From the NCBI GenBank assembly GCA_964649085.1, contig CAZYPN010000013.1, forward strand, positions 62,001 through 126,000: a stretch of DNA of 64,000 nt. Reading direction: 5' to 3'. The first letter of the stretch is position 1. Each line of letters opens with the position of its first letter. Made by a program: the position numbers and the translations under genes. The notes under the pieces are model-generated. The model saw nothing but the letters and a program-made list of their open reading frames with translations, was not told where the DNA came from and ran no database searches. The DNA is from JADMJV01 sp964649085. GTDB lineage: Bacteria; Vulcanimicrobiota; Xenobia; Xenobiales; JADMJV01. Positions 9,079 through 17,640 of this stretch are shown one piece after another.

Positions 9079-10275
9079 TCAGCGCAGCAAGGTCAGCGAA
9101 CGCAACTCCCCCGTGCGGTCCAACTGTTCCAGAGCCGCCAACTCCATGCGGGCCAATCCCTCCTTGCCCTGTTTCCGATAGAGACAGGCCAGCTGGTAGC
9201 GGATCTGCAAACTGAAGAGACGCCCCTCGGCCAGCGTCGAGGCACGCCTCAGCGCCTGGGCTGCGGCTCTGCCCTGCTCGAGTTCTTCGTACAATCGAGA
9301 CATGGCCCACAGGCAACGATAGTCTGGAAGTTCGACCTGGGATAGGCACTGCAACGCCTCTCCAGGCCGTTGCAGGGCCGACAAACACTCCGCGCACAGC
9401 CCCAATACGTAGGCACGGCCGTCATACGGCAGCGGAAATTTCAGCAACTCCTGCCACAGGCCAAGCGCCTCGGAGTAGTGCTTCTGTTGCTGCAAGCAGG
9501 TGCCTAAAAGGTAGTTTCGTTCCACAACAGGGGCAGCCGAGTGCTTCTCCAACCAGGCTTGAGCCTCGGCATAGCGACCGACGCGAATCCAGCGAGAGGC
9601 CAGGTCGAGGGGCCCCTCAGACGGCCTTGGGAAGCCCCTCCCAAAGGGTTCGGCCAGCCCCAACTGAGACTCGGGCGTGTATCCGCCCGACACCGATAGG
9701 GCCAGGGTGGTGAATTGAGACTCGGGACGCGGGAAGCCATCGGGCTGCAGCCATACCTCCCCCGCTTCGGTCAGGAAAAAGTCGAGATCGATATCGAGCA
9801 ACACCGGCCGATCGGGTGCGGGCAGGTTTTCCTGGCAGCCCATTTGAAAAGGCACCCCTTCCAGCACCCCCTCAATGTAGCCGCCTCGGTCTTGAAGCGA
9901 AGCATAGTCGTCGAGGCGCAGGTCGAGCCAGCCCTGCAGATGAAGTCGAGCCCAGGGCAACAAGGGTTGCCGAACCAGCCACGAGGGCAGCACCCAGGTC
10001 AAACGTCCCACCAAACCCTCACGCAAAGACGGCAACAAGTAATTACCGCAGTGCAGCCCCCCCCATGGCAGGTAGGCGTTGCCACAAAGGCCGCGTTGCT
10101 GAGCCTGTTGCTCGTGGCTGCAGCTGCGCAGTTGCAGGAGTCGGTCCTCGCCCAGACCGTCGGTGCCCACATCGAGGTGGGCATCCACGTGCCAGCACCA
10201 GGCGTCCTTCACACCAGCGCGCTTCCAGGCGAAATAAGCCTCGTGGTGCTCGGCCATCATCAGCAGCGGAGCCAT
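9079..10275 (-). CDS. UPF0489-TPR fusion protein
   Basis: A 398-residue protein. The N-terminal ~200 residues match UPF0489 (human C5orf22-like), an arginase/deacetylase-related fold: EHHEAYFAWKRA near residue 8, WHVDAHLDVGTD near 28 (metal-binding Asp-x-His pattern) and VLLDIDLDFF near 160. Residues ~225-398 are TPR-like (YLLGTCLQQQKHYSEALGLW, YVLGLCAECLSALQRPGEAL). The two halves are joined by a Pro/Gly-rich linker. The ATG overlaps the GNAT stop by one base (TGATG), so both proteins are probably made together. No substrate is known for the family; the metal-site residues suggest an enzyme, the TPR half a partner protein. Confidence 0.75.
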   Translation of the reverse strand: MAPLLMMAEHHEAYFAWKRAGVKDAWCWHVDAHLDVGTDGLGEDRLLQLRSCSHEQQAQQRGLCGNAYLPWGGLHCGNYLLPSLREGLVGRLTWVLPSWLVRQPLLPWARLHLQGWLDLRLDDYASLQDRGGYIEGVLEGVPFQMGCQENLPAPDRPVLLDIDLDFFLTEAGEVWLQPDGFPRPESQFTTLALSVSGGYTPESQLGLAEPFGRGFPRPSEGPLDLASRWIRVGRYAEAQAWLEKHSAAPVVERNYLLGTCLQQQKHYSEALGLWQELLKFPLPYDGRAYVLGLCAECLSALQRPGEALQCLSQVELPDYRCLWAMSRLYEELEQGRAAAQALRRASTLAEGRLFSLQIRYQLACLYRKQGKEGLARMELAALEQLDRTGELRSLTLLR

Positions 10276-10859
10276 CAGGTTTCGAGTCGTCGACGCTCGC
10301 GGGCCGCCCGGCGCTTCTCCAGACGCTCGTGAGCTTCACGGGCCAGGCGGGCTTCCTCCAAGATTTGGCGAGCCCGAGGCGTGCAGGGGCGAACCACTCG
10401 ATAGGACTCCAGCAGGAAATTGTTTCGCAGGGCGGCCTCCCAGCGGGGATTGCTGGCCGCCACCTCTCCCCCCATGAAGTCGATACCGAGTTCGGCGGTG
10501 ACCTGTGTAGCCGCATCAAACAAAGCGTGACCGATGCCACGACCCCAGTACTCGGGCCAGGCTCCGATGTCTTCGACAAAGGTCTGGCGGCGCCCAAGGT
10601 CGTCGACCTGGTAGAGATTGAGCAACAGGTATCCGATGACTCGACGTTCGGGAAGTGCCCGAGCAACAAGAAAGCGGTAGCGCCCTTGTCGGACGTACCG
10701 CTTCAGTTGTTGGAACTCGCTATGGACGTAACTGAGTCTCTGTGAGGCCGTGCTGCGGAGAGCGTTAAAGGTGTGCGGCGAAGCGGTTCCCACAATCTCA
10801 AGGATGGTGGGAAACTCCTCCTCACTCGCGTCGCCGATTTCAAACCACGGCTCGGACAA
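10275..10859 (-). CDS. GNAT-family N-acetyltransferase
   Basis: A 194-residue protein with the GNAT core. VARALPERRVIGYLLLNLYQ gives beta-2/beta-3, FVEDIGAWPEYWGRGIGHAL is the acetyl-CoA pyrophosphate loop (motif A, Q/RxxGxG/A form), and GGEVAASNPRWEAALRNNF is motif B. The C-terminal ~30 residues are a highly basic helix (EKRRAARERRRLET). The ATG is at 10859 and the TGA is shared with the start of the UPF0489-TPR gene. The acceptor is unknown. The coupling suggests the two act on the same molecule, which is inference. Confidence 0.8.
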   Translation of the reverse strand: MSEPWFEIGDASEEEFPTILEIVGTASPHTFNALRSTASQRLSYVHSEFQQLKRYVRQGRYRFLVARALPERRVIGYLLLNLYQVDDLGRRQTFVEDIGAWPEYWGRGIGHALFDAATQVTAELGIDFMGGEVAASNPRWEAALRNNFLLESYRVVRPCTPRARQILEEARLAREAHERLEKRRAARERRRLET

Positions 10860-10862
10860 GGA

Positions 10863-11276
10863 CTAGATGTTCAGGTTGATGCCCAGAGCCAGTGAAGCAC
10901 CACCGCCGGGGAAACCGAAGGGAGGGGGACCGCCGAAGCCGCCGCCAAATCCGCCATCGAAACCCGGATTGAAGAAGTTGTTAAAGCCGTTGTTTCCATA
11001 GCCACCGGCGCTGGAACTGAAGGCGAAAGCCGCCGAACCGTTCATGCCAGCCATCGCAATGGCTCCGTTCATCCGCTGGCAGGGCTGGCCGAAGAAAGAA
11101 TGGCTGCAGTTGTTAACCTGATGACAGCCGTTTTGCATGCGGGCACAACAGTTCAGGTGAGCCGGACGTTGACACTGCATCTGCTGCTGCTGCTGCTGAC
11201 ACATCCGCGGGGCGCGCGGGCCACCACCTCCAAGAATACCACCCAGGACTTTTGCACCGATCGCAACTCCAAGCAT
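10863..11276 (-). CDS. Small Gly/Asn/Cys-rich low-complexity protein
   Basis: A 137-residue protein with no family I know. The N-terminus (MLGVAIGAKVLGGILGGGG) is hydrophobic and Gly-rich. A run of six Gln follows, encoded by CAG repeats. Residues ~26-67 hold nine Cys in a close array (MCQQQQ, MQCQ, NCCARMQNGC, NNCSHSF, QPCQR). The C-terminal half is Gly/Phe/Asn-rich (FNNFFNPGFDGGFGGGFGG). AAGGGG lies about eight bases before the ATG, so translation is well supported. The composition resembles surface, adhesive or self-assembling proteins, or a metal-binding protein, but none of these can be shown. It precedes the GNAT gene by 3 bases. Confidence 0.65.
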   Translation of the reverse strand: MLGVAIGAKVLGGILGGGGPRAPRMCQQQQQQMQCQRPAHLNCCARMQNGCHQVNNCSHSFFGQPCQRMNGAIAMAGMNGSAAFAFSSSAGGYGNNGFNNFFNPGFDGGFGGGFGGPPPFGFPGGGASLALGINLNI

Positions 11277-11358
11277 GAATCAATCCCCTTACATCGTAAT
11301 TGAGAATACTGTCCCACACCTGAGCGCCCCTGTCCAGTGCGGGGCGGGAGATCAATCG

Positions 11359-12078
11359 TTAAGGAAAATACAAAGTATAGTGATCAGGGTCTTGAAACGC
11401 GATGGTGTCTAACTCTTCGTTCAATTCACGGTAGCGGTCAAGAATGGCTCGTCCGGGTTGGCTCAGGCGCCGTTCCCACCCCTGGGCAGAATTGACGTCG
11501 AGTTGAGCCACAGCCCCCCGCCGGTCGCTGAGCAAACAGGCCACTCCCGGCTGATTGCGAGGGTACAGGTAGAGCTTCCGCTCGCTCAGGCAACCACCGG
11601 TCCAGGTGCGTGAAAGGAGCCCCTCCGGCAAATGATCGTCCAGGCTTCGGCCCTCCAGGAGGCGCAGTTCCTCGGCCGGCAGGCGATCACAGCGAGTGCA
11701 GCGCACGTAGACCTTGAACTGTTGTTCTTCCAGGTCCCAACCCAGGCCGTAGAAGTGACAATCCTCGTCCTCGGTCCAGAAGCGGGGCAACTCCAGCCCG
11801 CGCTCTGCCAACACCGGCAGAGCAGCCTTCCAGGCCTCTTCAGGGTGAAGAATCGAGCCATAGGCCAGGCGACTGGAATTCACCCGGTCACCCTCTATCC
11901 GATGGCTGTAGGTGTAGTAGCTAAAGCCCGCATAGCCCGCGGGCGAAACTTCTCGGTAGTCGTCGGGAAGTTCGAAACACACCTCCAGATAGTTCTTCTC
12001 CCGCTCGCTGAGATAACGGCGAAAGCGAAAGAAGTGGCGGCAGTGCCACTGGAAAAGAAAACGGTGGTAGCTCTGCAT
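11359..12078 (-). CDS. Unrecognised protein, probably beta-rich
   Basis: A 239-residue protein from ATG 12078, chosen because an in-frame extension to 12168 adds Pro/Ser-rich residues and reaches the divergent HD-GYP gene. It has no signal peptide, membrane segment or known motif. Aromatic and charged strands alternate: AGFSYYTYSHRIEGDR, HFYGLGWDLEEQQFKVYVRC, SERKLYLYPRN. One CxxC pair (RCTRC) occurs near residue 145. The repeated K-x-Y/L-Y strands faintly recall ABBA-type prenyltransferase barrels, but no diagnostic residue confirms that and I do not claim it. The gene stands alone, divergent from 12168, followed by an 82-base gap before the Gly/Cys-rich gene. Confidence 0.6.
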   Translation of the reverse strand: MQSYHRFLFQWHCRHFFRFRRYLSEREKNYLEVCFELPDDYREVSPAGYAGFSYYTYSHRIEGDRVNSSRLAYGSILHPEEAWKAALPVLAERGLELPRFWTEDEDCHFYGLGWDLEEQQFKVYVRCTRCDRLPAEELRLLEGRSLDDHLPEGLLSRTWTGGCLSERKLYLYPRNQPGVACLLSDRRGAVAQLDVNSAQGWERRLSQPGRAILDRYRELNEELDTIAFQDPDHYTLYFP

Positions 12079-12167
12079 GCTGAGGCTCACCCAGGGGGTT
12101 TCCCAGCCAGAAGTCGGGAACCTGCTCCCAGGTATAGGACACGGCCGTAGAGAATGGAGTGTTCCCA

Positions 12168-14870
12168 ATGAAAAGCGGTTCTCTGAAGAGCCTTTCGAGC
12201 GAGGACGTCGCCCGTCTCGCGACCCTCTCGGCCGTCGGCCGCACCCTCAATACCTGTGACGATCTCCGCATCGGTCTCGAAGCGGTGCTCGAGTCGGTGA
12301 TGTCTGCGCTGGGGGCCGACCGAGGCCTGATCCAGTTGCTGAATCCGGCGGGCCAGAAACGCCTCGAAGTGGCCCGAGATCGGTCGACCCAGCCACCGGG
12401 TCGTGAGTTCGCCTACACCCACACCCTTTTCGCCGAGTGCGTTCAGCAGCGCCAGCCGCTGATGATGCTCGACGCGGCCGGTATTTCGGCCTCCGAAAGC
12501 GTGGTTTCGGGACGCATTCGCTCGGTCATGCTGCATCCCATCGCCACCGGGGCTCAATTGCTCGGCGTGGTCTACCTCGATAGCCAGCTGCGGGTGGGAC
12601 AGTTCCGCGAAACCGACCTGGAGTTGTTGGGAATCATCGCCGACATGGTGGCGGTCTTCTTGGAACGCATTCGCAACTCGCACGCGCTGGGCAAGAAATC
12701 CCGCCAGCTCGAAGCCGCCCTCGAAGAACTGCGCAAGACCAATGAACTGATGGAACAATCGGCCCACGAGACGATCTTCAAGCTTTCGCGAGCGGCCGAA
12801 TTTCGTGACGATGAAACCGGTGAACACGTCGAGCGAGTGAGCCGCTACAGTGAAGCGGTTGCCCTGAAACTGGGTCTTTCGCCCGAATTCGCCACCCAGT
12901 TTCGTCTGGCCAGTCAGCTTCACGACGTCGGCAAGGTGGGCATCCCCGATAGCGTTTTGCTGAAACCCGGTCGTTTCAGCGACTACGAGCGCGAAATCAT
13001 GAAGCAGCACACCACCATCGGAGCCAAAATCCTTTCGGGCTCCAGCAATCGCATCATTCGCCTGGCCGAAGAAATCGCCCTGACCCACCACGAAAAGTGG
13101 GATGGCACGGGCTATCCTCGAGGCCTGGCGGGCGAGAGCATTCCCCTATCGGGACGCATTGTTGCCGCGGCCGACGTGTTCGACGCCCTCACCACCGAAC
13201 GCCGTTACAAGCAGGCCTGGAGCCTGGACCGCGCCTTCGACCTGTTGGAAAAGGAAGCCGGGTCGCATTTTGATCCCAAGGTGGCCCGAGCCTTCATCGA
13301 GTTGCGCCCCCAGATCGAAGAAATCCGTCAGCGCTTCCAGCCTCAAGTCGAAGCCGAGTCGCCCCTTCAGCTGCAGGCCGAGCGCCAGCTGACCTCGCCT
13401 GGCGAGGCCCGCGACCTGCTTCCCTGCGTTCAACAGGTGGCCGCTCACCTGGCCCAGGGCGGCGAATGGCCGTCGCCCGGCCGCCACCAGGCTCTGCAGT
13501 GCCTGAAAGACCTGGAAGAGTACCTGCCGAGCCTGGGCGAATCGTCGGACGTGGCCCGCCGCCTGAGCGCCATGATGCAGCGCGGCGACCTGACCGCCGA
13601 GCATGCGCCCCGCCTGGCAGAAATGTTGGCCGAGCTGGAGCGCAAGTTGGCCGACCGCAAAGGCGCCGACAGCGCCCGCCGCACCGTGCTGGTGCTCGAT
13701 TCCGATCCACGCCAGCGCGAAGCCCTGACCATTGAGGCTCGCAAACGCAATGTGTCGGTGGTCGAATGCGATAGCGTGGCCGAGGCCAGTCGGGCCCTGG
13801 CGGCGCGTCGTCCTGATTTGCTGCTCGTCGAAGTGTTGGAGCCCGGCGTCGATGAGTTTTTGCGCCAGCTGGCCAGCGCCCAACCCGAGCTGCCGGTGGT
13901 GGTACTGAGCTCGGAAAGCGCTTTCAGTCGCCGCCTTGAAGTTGCCCGTCGGGGCGGTAGTCTTTACCTGCACAAGCCGATGCCTGCGGCGGCCGTTTTT
14001 GCCGAAATCGAAGAACGCATCGGGGTGCAACACCAGCTCTCGGCGCGGATCCTGACGCTGGATGACGACGCAGTGGTGCTCAAAGTCATCGAGCGCACCC
14101 TGAGCAACCAGGGCTTTGAGGTCGAAAGTCTGAGCAACCCGTTGCATCTGTGGTCGAGTCTGGAGTCGAATCTTCCCGAGATGTTGCTGCTCGACCTGGA
14201 GATGCCCACCGTCAGCGGGCTCGACATTTGTCGAGTGGTGCGTGCCGATCCCCACTGCGCTCATCTGCCCATCATCGTTCTCACCAGCCACGAAGACAAC
14301 GAGACCTATGAACTGGCCCTGCAGGCCGGGGCCGACGACGTCATTCACAAGCCGCTGAACGCCGTTCGTTTGGCCAGCCGGATTCGTGCCCATCTGAGCC
14401 GCAATACCGCTCTCAACAAGGCCTCAACCCGTGATGCGCTGACCGGCTTCGTCGATCTGCGTACTGCCATGCACACGGCCTCGCACCTGTTTTCGTTGGC
14501 GGTACGACAGTCGGCAACGTTTTCTCTCAGTGCCGTGCGGCTTAAGAATTACCGTGTCCTGGTCGAGGAGCGAGGGGCGGCCGTCATGCGAGAAACGGTG
14601 CGCAAGGTGGGTACATTGCTCGAACAGCGATGCCGCAGTGAGGACATCCTCGTGCATTTCCGCGACGACACCTTCTTATTGGGCCTCTACGGCACCTCTC
14701 TGGAGGCTTCCCAACAAGCTCTCTCCAGCCTGGAAGCGCGTTTGACTCAGGATGGACTCAACGTTCAATGCGAGGTGCTGCACGCATCCTATCCGGCCGA
14801 CGGCAAGGAGCTTAGCCAGTTGCTTCAGCGCATCGAGGCGTTACTCGATGCCCCCCCGCCCCCAGCCTGA
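12168..14870 (+). CDS. GAF / HD-GYP / two-receiver / degenerate GGDEF regulator
   Basis: A 900-residue cytoplasmic signalling protein. Order: GAF (~15-170), helical linker, HD-GYP (~200-395) with QLHDVGKVGIPD and HHEKWDGTGYP intact, a helical region, receiver 1 (~504-620), receiver 2 (~626-745), and a GGDEF-like domain (~752-890). HD-GYP enzymes hydrolyse cyclic di-GMP, and the metal ligands are all visible. Receiver 2 keeps the phospho-acceptor Asp (LLLDLEMP), Thr and Lys. Receiver 1 has Glu at the acceptor position (LLLVEVLEP). The GGDEF signature is replaced by HFRDDTF, so it is not expected to make c-di-GMP. ATG 12168 is preferred, with GGAG eight bases upstream, over GTG 12159. Its 3' end overlaps the convergent gene by 46 bases. 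Confidence 0.9.
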   Translation: MKSGSLKSLSSEDVARLATLSAVGRTLNTCDDLRIGLEAVLESVMSALGADRGLIQLLNPAGQKRLEVARDRSTQPPGREFAYTHTLFAECVQQRQPLMMLDAAGISASESVVSGRIRSVMLHPIATGAQLLGVVYLDSQLRVGQFRETDLELLGIIADMVAVFLERIRNSHALGKKSRQLEAALEELRKTNELMEQSAHETIFKLSRAAEFRDDETGEHVERVSRYSEAVALKLGLSPEFATQFRLASQLHDVGKVGIPDSVLLKPGRFSDYEREIMKQHTTIGAKILSGSSNRIIRLAEEIALTHHEKWDGTGYPRGLAGESIPLSGRIVAAADVFDALTTERRYKQAWSLDRAFDLLEKEAGSHFDPKVARAFIELRPQIEEIRQRFQPQVEAESPLQLQAERQLTSPGEARDLLPCVQQVAAHLAQGGEWPSPGRHQALQCLKDLEEYLPSLGESSDVARRLSAMMQRGDLTAEHAPRLAEMLAELERKLADRKGADSARRTVLVLDSDPRQREALTIEARKRNVSVVECDSVAEASRALAARRPDLLLVEVLEPGVDEFLRQLASAQPELPVVVLSSESAFSRRLEVARRGGSLYLHKPMPAAAVFAEIEERIGVQHQLSARILTLDDDAVVLKVIERTLSNQGFEVESLSNPLHLWSSLESNLPEMLLLDLEMPTVSGLDICRVVRADPHCAHLPIIVLTSHEDNETYELALQAGADDVIHKPLNAVRLASRIRAHLSRNTALNKASTRDALTGFVDLRTAMHTASHLFSLAVRQSATFSLSAVRLKNYRVLVEERGAAVMRETVRKVGTLLEQRCRSEDILVHFRDDTFLLGLYGTSLEASQQALSSLEARLTQDGLNVQCEVLHASYPADGKELSQLLQRIEALLDAPPPPA

Positions 14871-17539
14871 AGCAGAGCTCGCTGAAGTAAGTTGCGGTCG
14901 GGAAGGCTGAGGCGTGAATCCAGCAGCCGGGCTCGTTGCTCCAGTTGGGCGCGGTCGCCCAGTTCCCAGTCGATCCACCAGCGCAAGAGCAGCAGGTCCA
15001 GCGGGCCGTCATCGCTTACCTCCCTGAGCATGACTCTGGCCTGGGTGTTCTGGCCCAAAAAGAAGAAGGCGCGTCCCGCGGCCGCCCAATCCTGGGGGCG
15101 GTTCACCCGGTGCTGAAGCAAATCGGGGGTGGCCTCGCAGGCGGCCTGAAGATACTGATTGTTGGGGTATTCGCGCAGAAAAGCACGCACCCACAGATGC
15201 CTCTCCAGCAGTCCGCTGGAAGCTAACGACGACGAGGGGTCGCTCGCAAGCACGGGCTCGAACAGGTAGCGTCGAAGCCCGCGAAGATGGCGACGCGCCT
15301 TCTCCAGCCGTAAAGCCAGGGGTGTCTCACCGGGCTGGAGCGGAAGCGACACCTCGGGCGAAGCAAACATCAGTCCTGTATAATCCGGATCCCAACGCTT
15401 GCGCTGGTACTCCAGCACCGGCCAATCATCACTCAGGCTTCGTGCGCCCTCCACGTAGTGACGTAGCTCAGACGGTCCCAGCAGAATGGAGCCCAGCTGC
15501 AACTCGGCCGAATCCCAACCGGTGGCACGCAAGACCGAGCCAGCCTGTCGGACCCGGGCAGCGAACGATGGCCCCTGAACCGTCCATGGTTCACGACCAC
15601 CTACGAGCAACAACTGGGGGCCGGCTCCTTCCACGAGGTAGGCCGCGGGAAAGACCTCCAAAAAGGCCGCGATCATCGCTCGAGTGTGCTCGCGCGGAAT
15701 CTGAAAGATGGGCAGCCATTGAGATACCAGCCCTCCGGGTTTCAGGCGCCGAGCACACAGTTGGTAATATTCCCGCGTGTAGAGGTGCACAGCACCGGCC
15801 CGAACCGGAGGGGGGGGCTCGGCAGTGATCACATCAAAGAGTCGATCGGTGGTCAGCAGAAAATGCCGTCCATCGCCCAGGTGCAGCTGCAGCTTGGGGT
15901 TGGACAGCAATCGCTGGCCACGGGGGTGATGGGCCAGCGCGCGGGGGACGTGAGGAGACAGCTCGACGCAATCAACTCGACGGGTGCCCGGCAACTCCAG
16001 GGCCGTTTCTGTCGTGTGGCCCAGGCCCAAACAGATCACCAGGAGGTCAGGAGCCTGCTCTTTCCACAGGGCCGGCAAGGCGGCCAGGGCGGTGGCGTAA
16101 CGGCGGGTGGGCAATCCGCTGCTCATCATGTTGAAACCGTCAACGATGAGCTCCAGCGTGGGGTCGCCCACTTCCTGGGGCTGCTTGACCAGCGCCAGAG
16201 CTCCGTAGCTGTCTTCGCCCCGGTACAGGATCTGAGCGGGCGGAACCGAGAGAAACAGACGGAATACGTAATCACGAGGAACGGCCACCCAGATGGCAAG
16301 CGCCAAACCCAGACAGGCCAGAGCAGAACCCGGTCGGGGGGAAAGAAAGAAACTCAGCACGGCCAGCCAGAGAGAGCCTGATACCAGAGTTCCCTGCAGA
16401 CCGCCCAGAGGCAAGGCCACAAAAGCGGCCAGCAGCGAGCCGCTGAGCGAGCCCAGGGTGTTGGCCGCCAGTACCCATCCAGCACTGGCGGCGGCTCGGC
16501 GAATCTGCAGGTGGCACTGCTCGGCCAGAAGCGGGAAGGCCAGTCCGAGCAAGATGCCCGTGGGAGCGATCTGCAAAGGGTTGGCCAACCAGGCGGGCAG
16601 GGCCCGGGCCCAGGGTAGCGTGGCCAGGGACAACGTCGACAACAGCGACGCCAGCAGAAGCAACCTGGGAAGCCCACTGCCTGAGTCGTAGCCGCGTGGC
16701 CAGCGGGCCACCACAGCCCCACCCACTGCCAGGCAAATCAAATAGGTGGCCAGGCAACCGGAGTAAGCCCAGTGATCGCTGCCCTGAAAAACCATCAAAC
16801 ACCGCGTCCAGACCAGTTGCAGCAGGGTGCCGCTGAGGCCCAGTCCCCAGGCCACCAGCAACAGCGAACGGATGGCATATCCGGGTGGCGAACCCGGCTC
16901 GGCTCCCCTGGGGGTGGTTGCGTTCGAGGCCGAACCGACCGGGGCAAAGCCCAGAGCTACAGCCGCCACCGTGAGGTCGAGCAGAGCAGCAACCCAGGAG
17001 GTGCGCCAGAGACCGATCGAAGGAATCAGCAGACCATCGCACACCAGCACACCCGTCGCCCCGCCCAGGGTGTTGAGGGCGTAGAGTCCTCCCAGACCGC
17101 GGGCGAACTCCTGCCCCCAGTGCTGGCTCAGATAAGCGCACAGCACGGGCAGACTGGCCCCCATGAGCAGGCACGGCAGGCCCAGGCTCACACAGCACAC
17201 CAGCAAGCGCAACAGGCTGAGCAACGGGCCTTGAGGCAATTGGGCCCCCAGCGCCGCTACCCACGACCCGCTCTGTGGCAAGTACAGGCTGACCAGCATA
17301 CCGCTGCAGGCGACCCCCAGCTCGATCCAGGCGTAGGTTCGCAAAGGGTTCCGCGATCGGCTCCAGCGCTCGCCAAGAGCGGCTCCCAAACCGAGGAAGG
17401 CTAGAAAAGTGCCGGTGACCAGCGCCGCTGCTTCAATGGTTGAGCCCAGAACCAGCGAAAGCTGGCGCATCCACAGCAGCTCAAACATGAGTGCAGCCAT
17501 TCCCGATAGAAAGAACAACCCGGAAACCAGAGGCTTCAT
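14825..17539 (-). CDS. MFS-like membrane protein fused to spermidine-synthase-like domain
   Basis: A 904-residue fusion. Residues ~1-420 hold about twelve hydrophobic segments, beginning with FLSGMAALMFELLWMRQL, a signature of these membrane-fused polyamine-synthase relatives. Residues ~430-690 form a SAM-type methyltransferase fold of the spermidine synthase family: VICLGLGHTTE, VDCVELSPHV, LGDGRHFL, DVITAEPPPP, VHLYTREYY. The catalytic Asp of true spermidine synthases is not present in DVITAEPPPP, so the reaction is uncertain. The last ~200 residues are helical and TPR-like. Such fusions are widespread but of unknown function. It is divergent from ada and its 3' end overlaps the HD-GYP gene. 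Confidence 0.85.
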   Translation of the reverse strand: MKPLVSGLFFLSGMAALMFELLWMRQLSLVLGSTIEAAALVTGTFLAFLGLGAALGERWSRSRNPLRTYAWIELGVACSGMLVSLYLPQSGSWVAALGAQLPQGPLLSLLRLLVCCVSLGLPCLLMGASLPVLCAYLSQHWGQEFARGLGGLYALNTLGGATGVLVCDGLLIPSIGLWRTSWVAALLDLTVAAVALGFAPVGSASNATTPRGAEPGSPPGYAIRSLLLVAWGLGLSGTLLQLVWTRCLMVFQGSDHWAYSGCLATYLICLAVGGAVVARWPRGYDSGSGLPRLLLLASLLSTLSLATLPWARALPAWLANPLQIAPTGILLGLAFPLLAEQCHLQIRRAAASAGWVLAANTLGSLSGSLLAAFVALPLGGLQGTLVSGSLWLAVLSFFLSPRPGSALACLGLALAIWVAVPRDYVFRLFLSVPPAQILYRGEDSYGALALVKQPQEVGDPTLELIVDGFNMMSSGLPTRRYATALAALPALWKEQAPDLLVICLGLGHTTETALELPGTRRVDCVELSPHVPRALAHHPRGQRLLSNPKLQLHLGDGRHFLLTTDRLFDVITAEPPPPVRAGAVHLYTREYYQLCARRLKPGGLVSQWLPIFQIPREHTRAMIAAFLEVFPAAYLVEGAGPQLLLVGGREPWTVQGPSFAARVRQAGSVLRATGWDSAELQLGSILLGPSELRHYVEGARSLSDDWPVLEYQRKRWDPDYTGLMFASPEVSLPLQPGETPLALRLEKARRHLRGLRRYLFEPVLASDPSSSLASSGLLERHLWVRAFLREYPNNQYLQAACEATPDLLQHRVNRPQDWAAAGRAFFFLGQNTQARVMLREVSDDGPLDLLLLRWWIDWELGDRAQLEQRARLLDSRLSLPDRNLLQRALLQAGGGGASSNASMR

Positions 17540-17628
17540 CGCAGAACGCCCATCAAAGCGGCCTTGGCGAAGGACGGGAGAGCTCCTTTGAAAGCAAGAA
17601 ACCGAGTGTTTCGGCGAACCGGATCCAC

Positions 17629-17634
17629 TACAAT
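17629..17634 (+). promoter_or_regulatory. Candidate -10 box for ada (leaderless start)
   Basis: TACAAT ends six bases before the ada ATG at 17641, so transcription would begin at or next to the start codon. No Shine-Dalgarno sequence is present between the box and the ATG. The -35 region is weak by eye. No methyl-Ada operator motif could be identified. Confidence 0.4.
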
Positions 17635-17640
17635 AGGGCC

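Noticed and set aside
12087..13091. Antisense open frame in the HD-GYP gene
   Set aside because: The plus-strand HD-GYP motifs are unmistakable, and the antisense reading has no recognisable domain.
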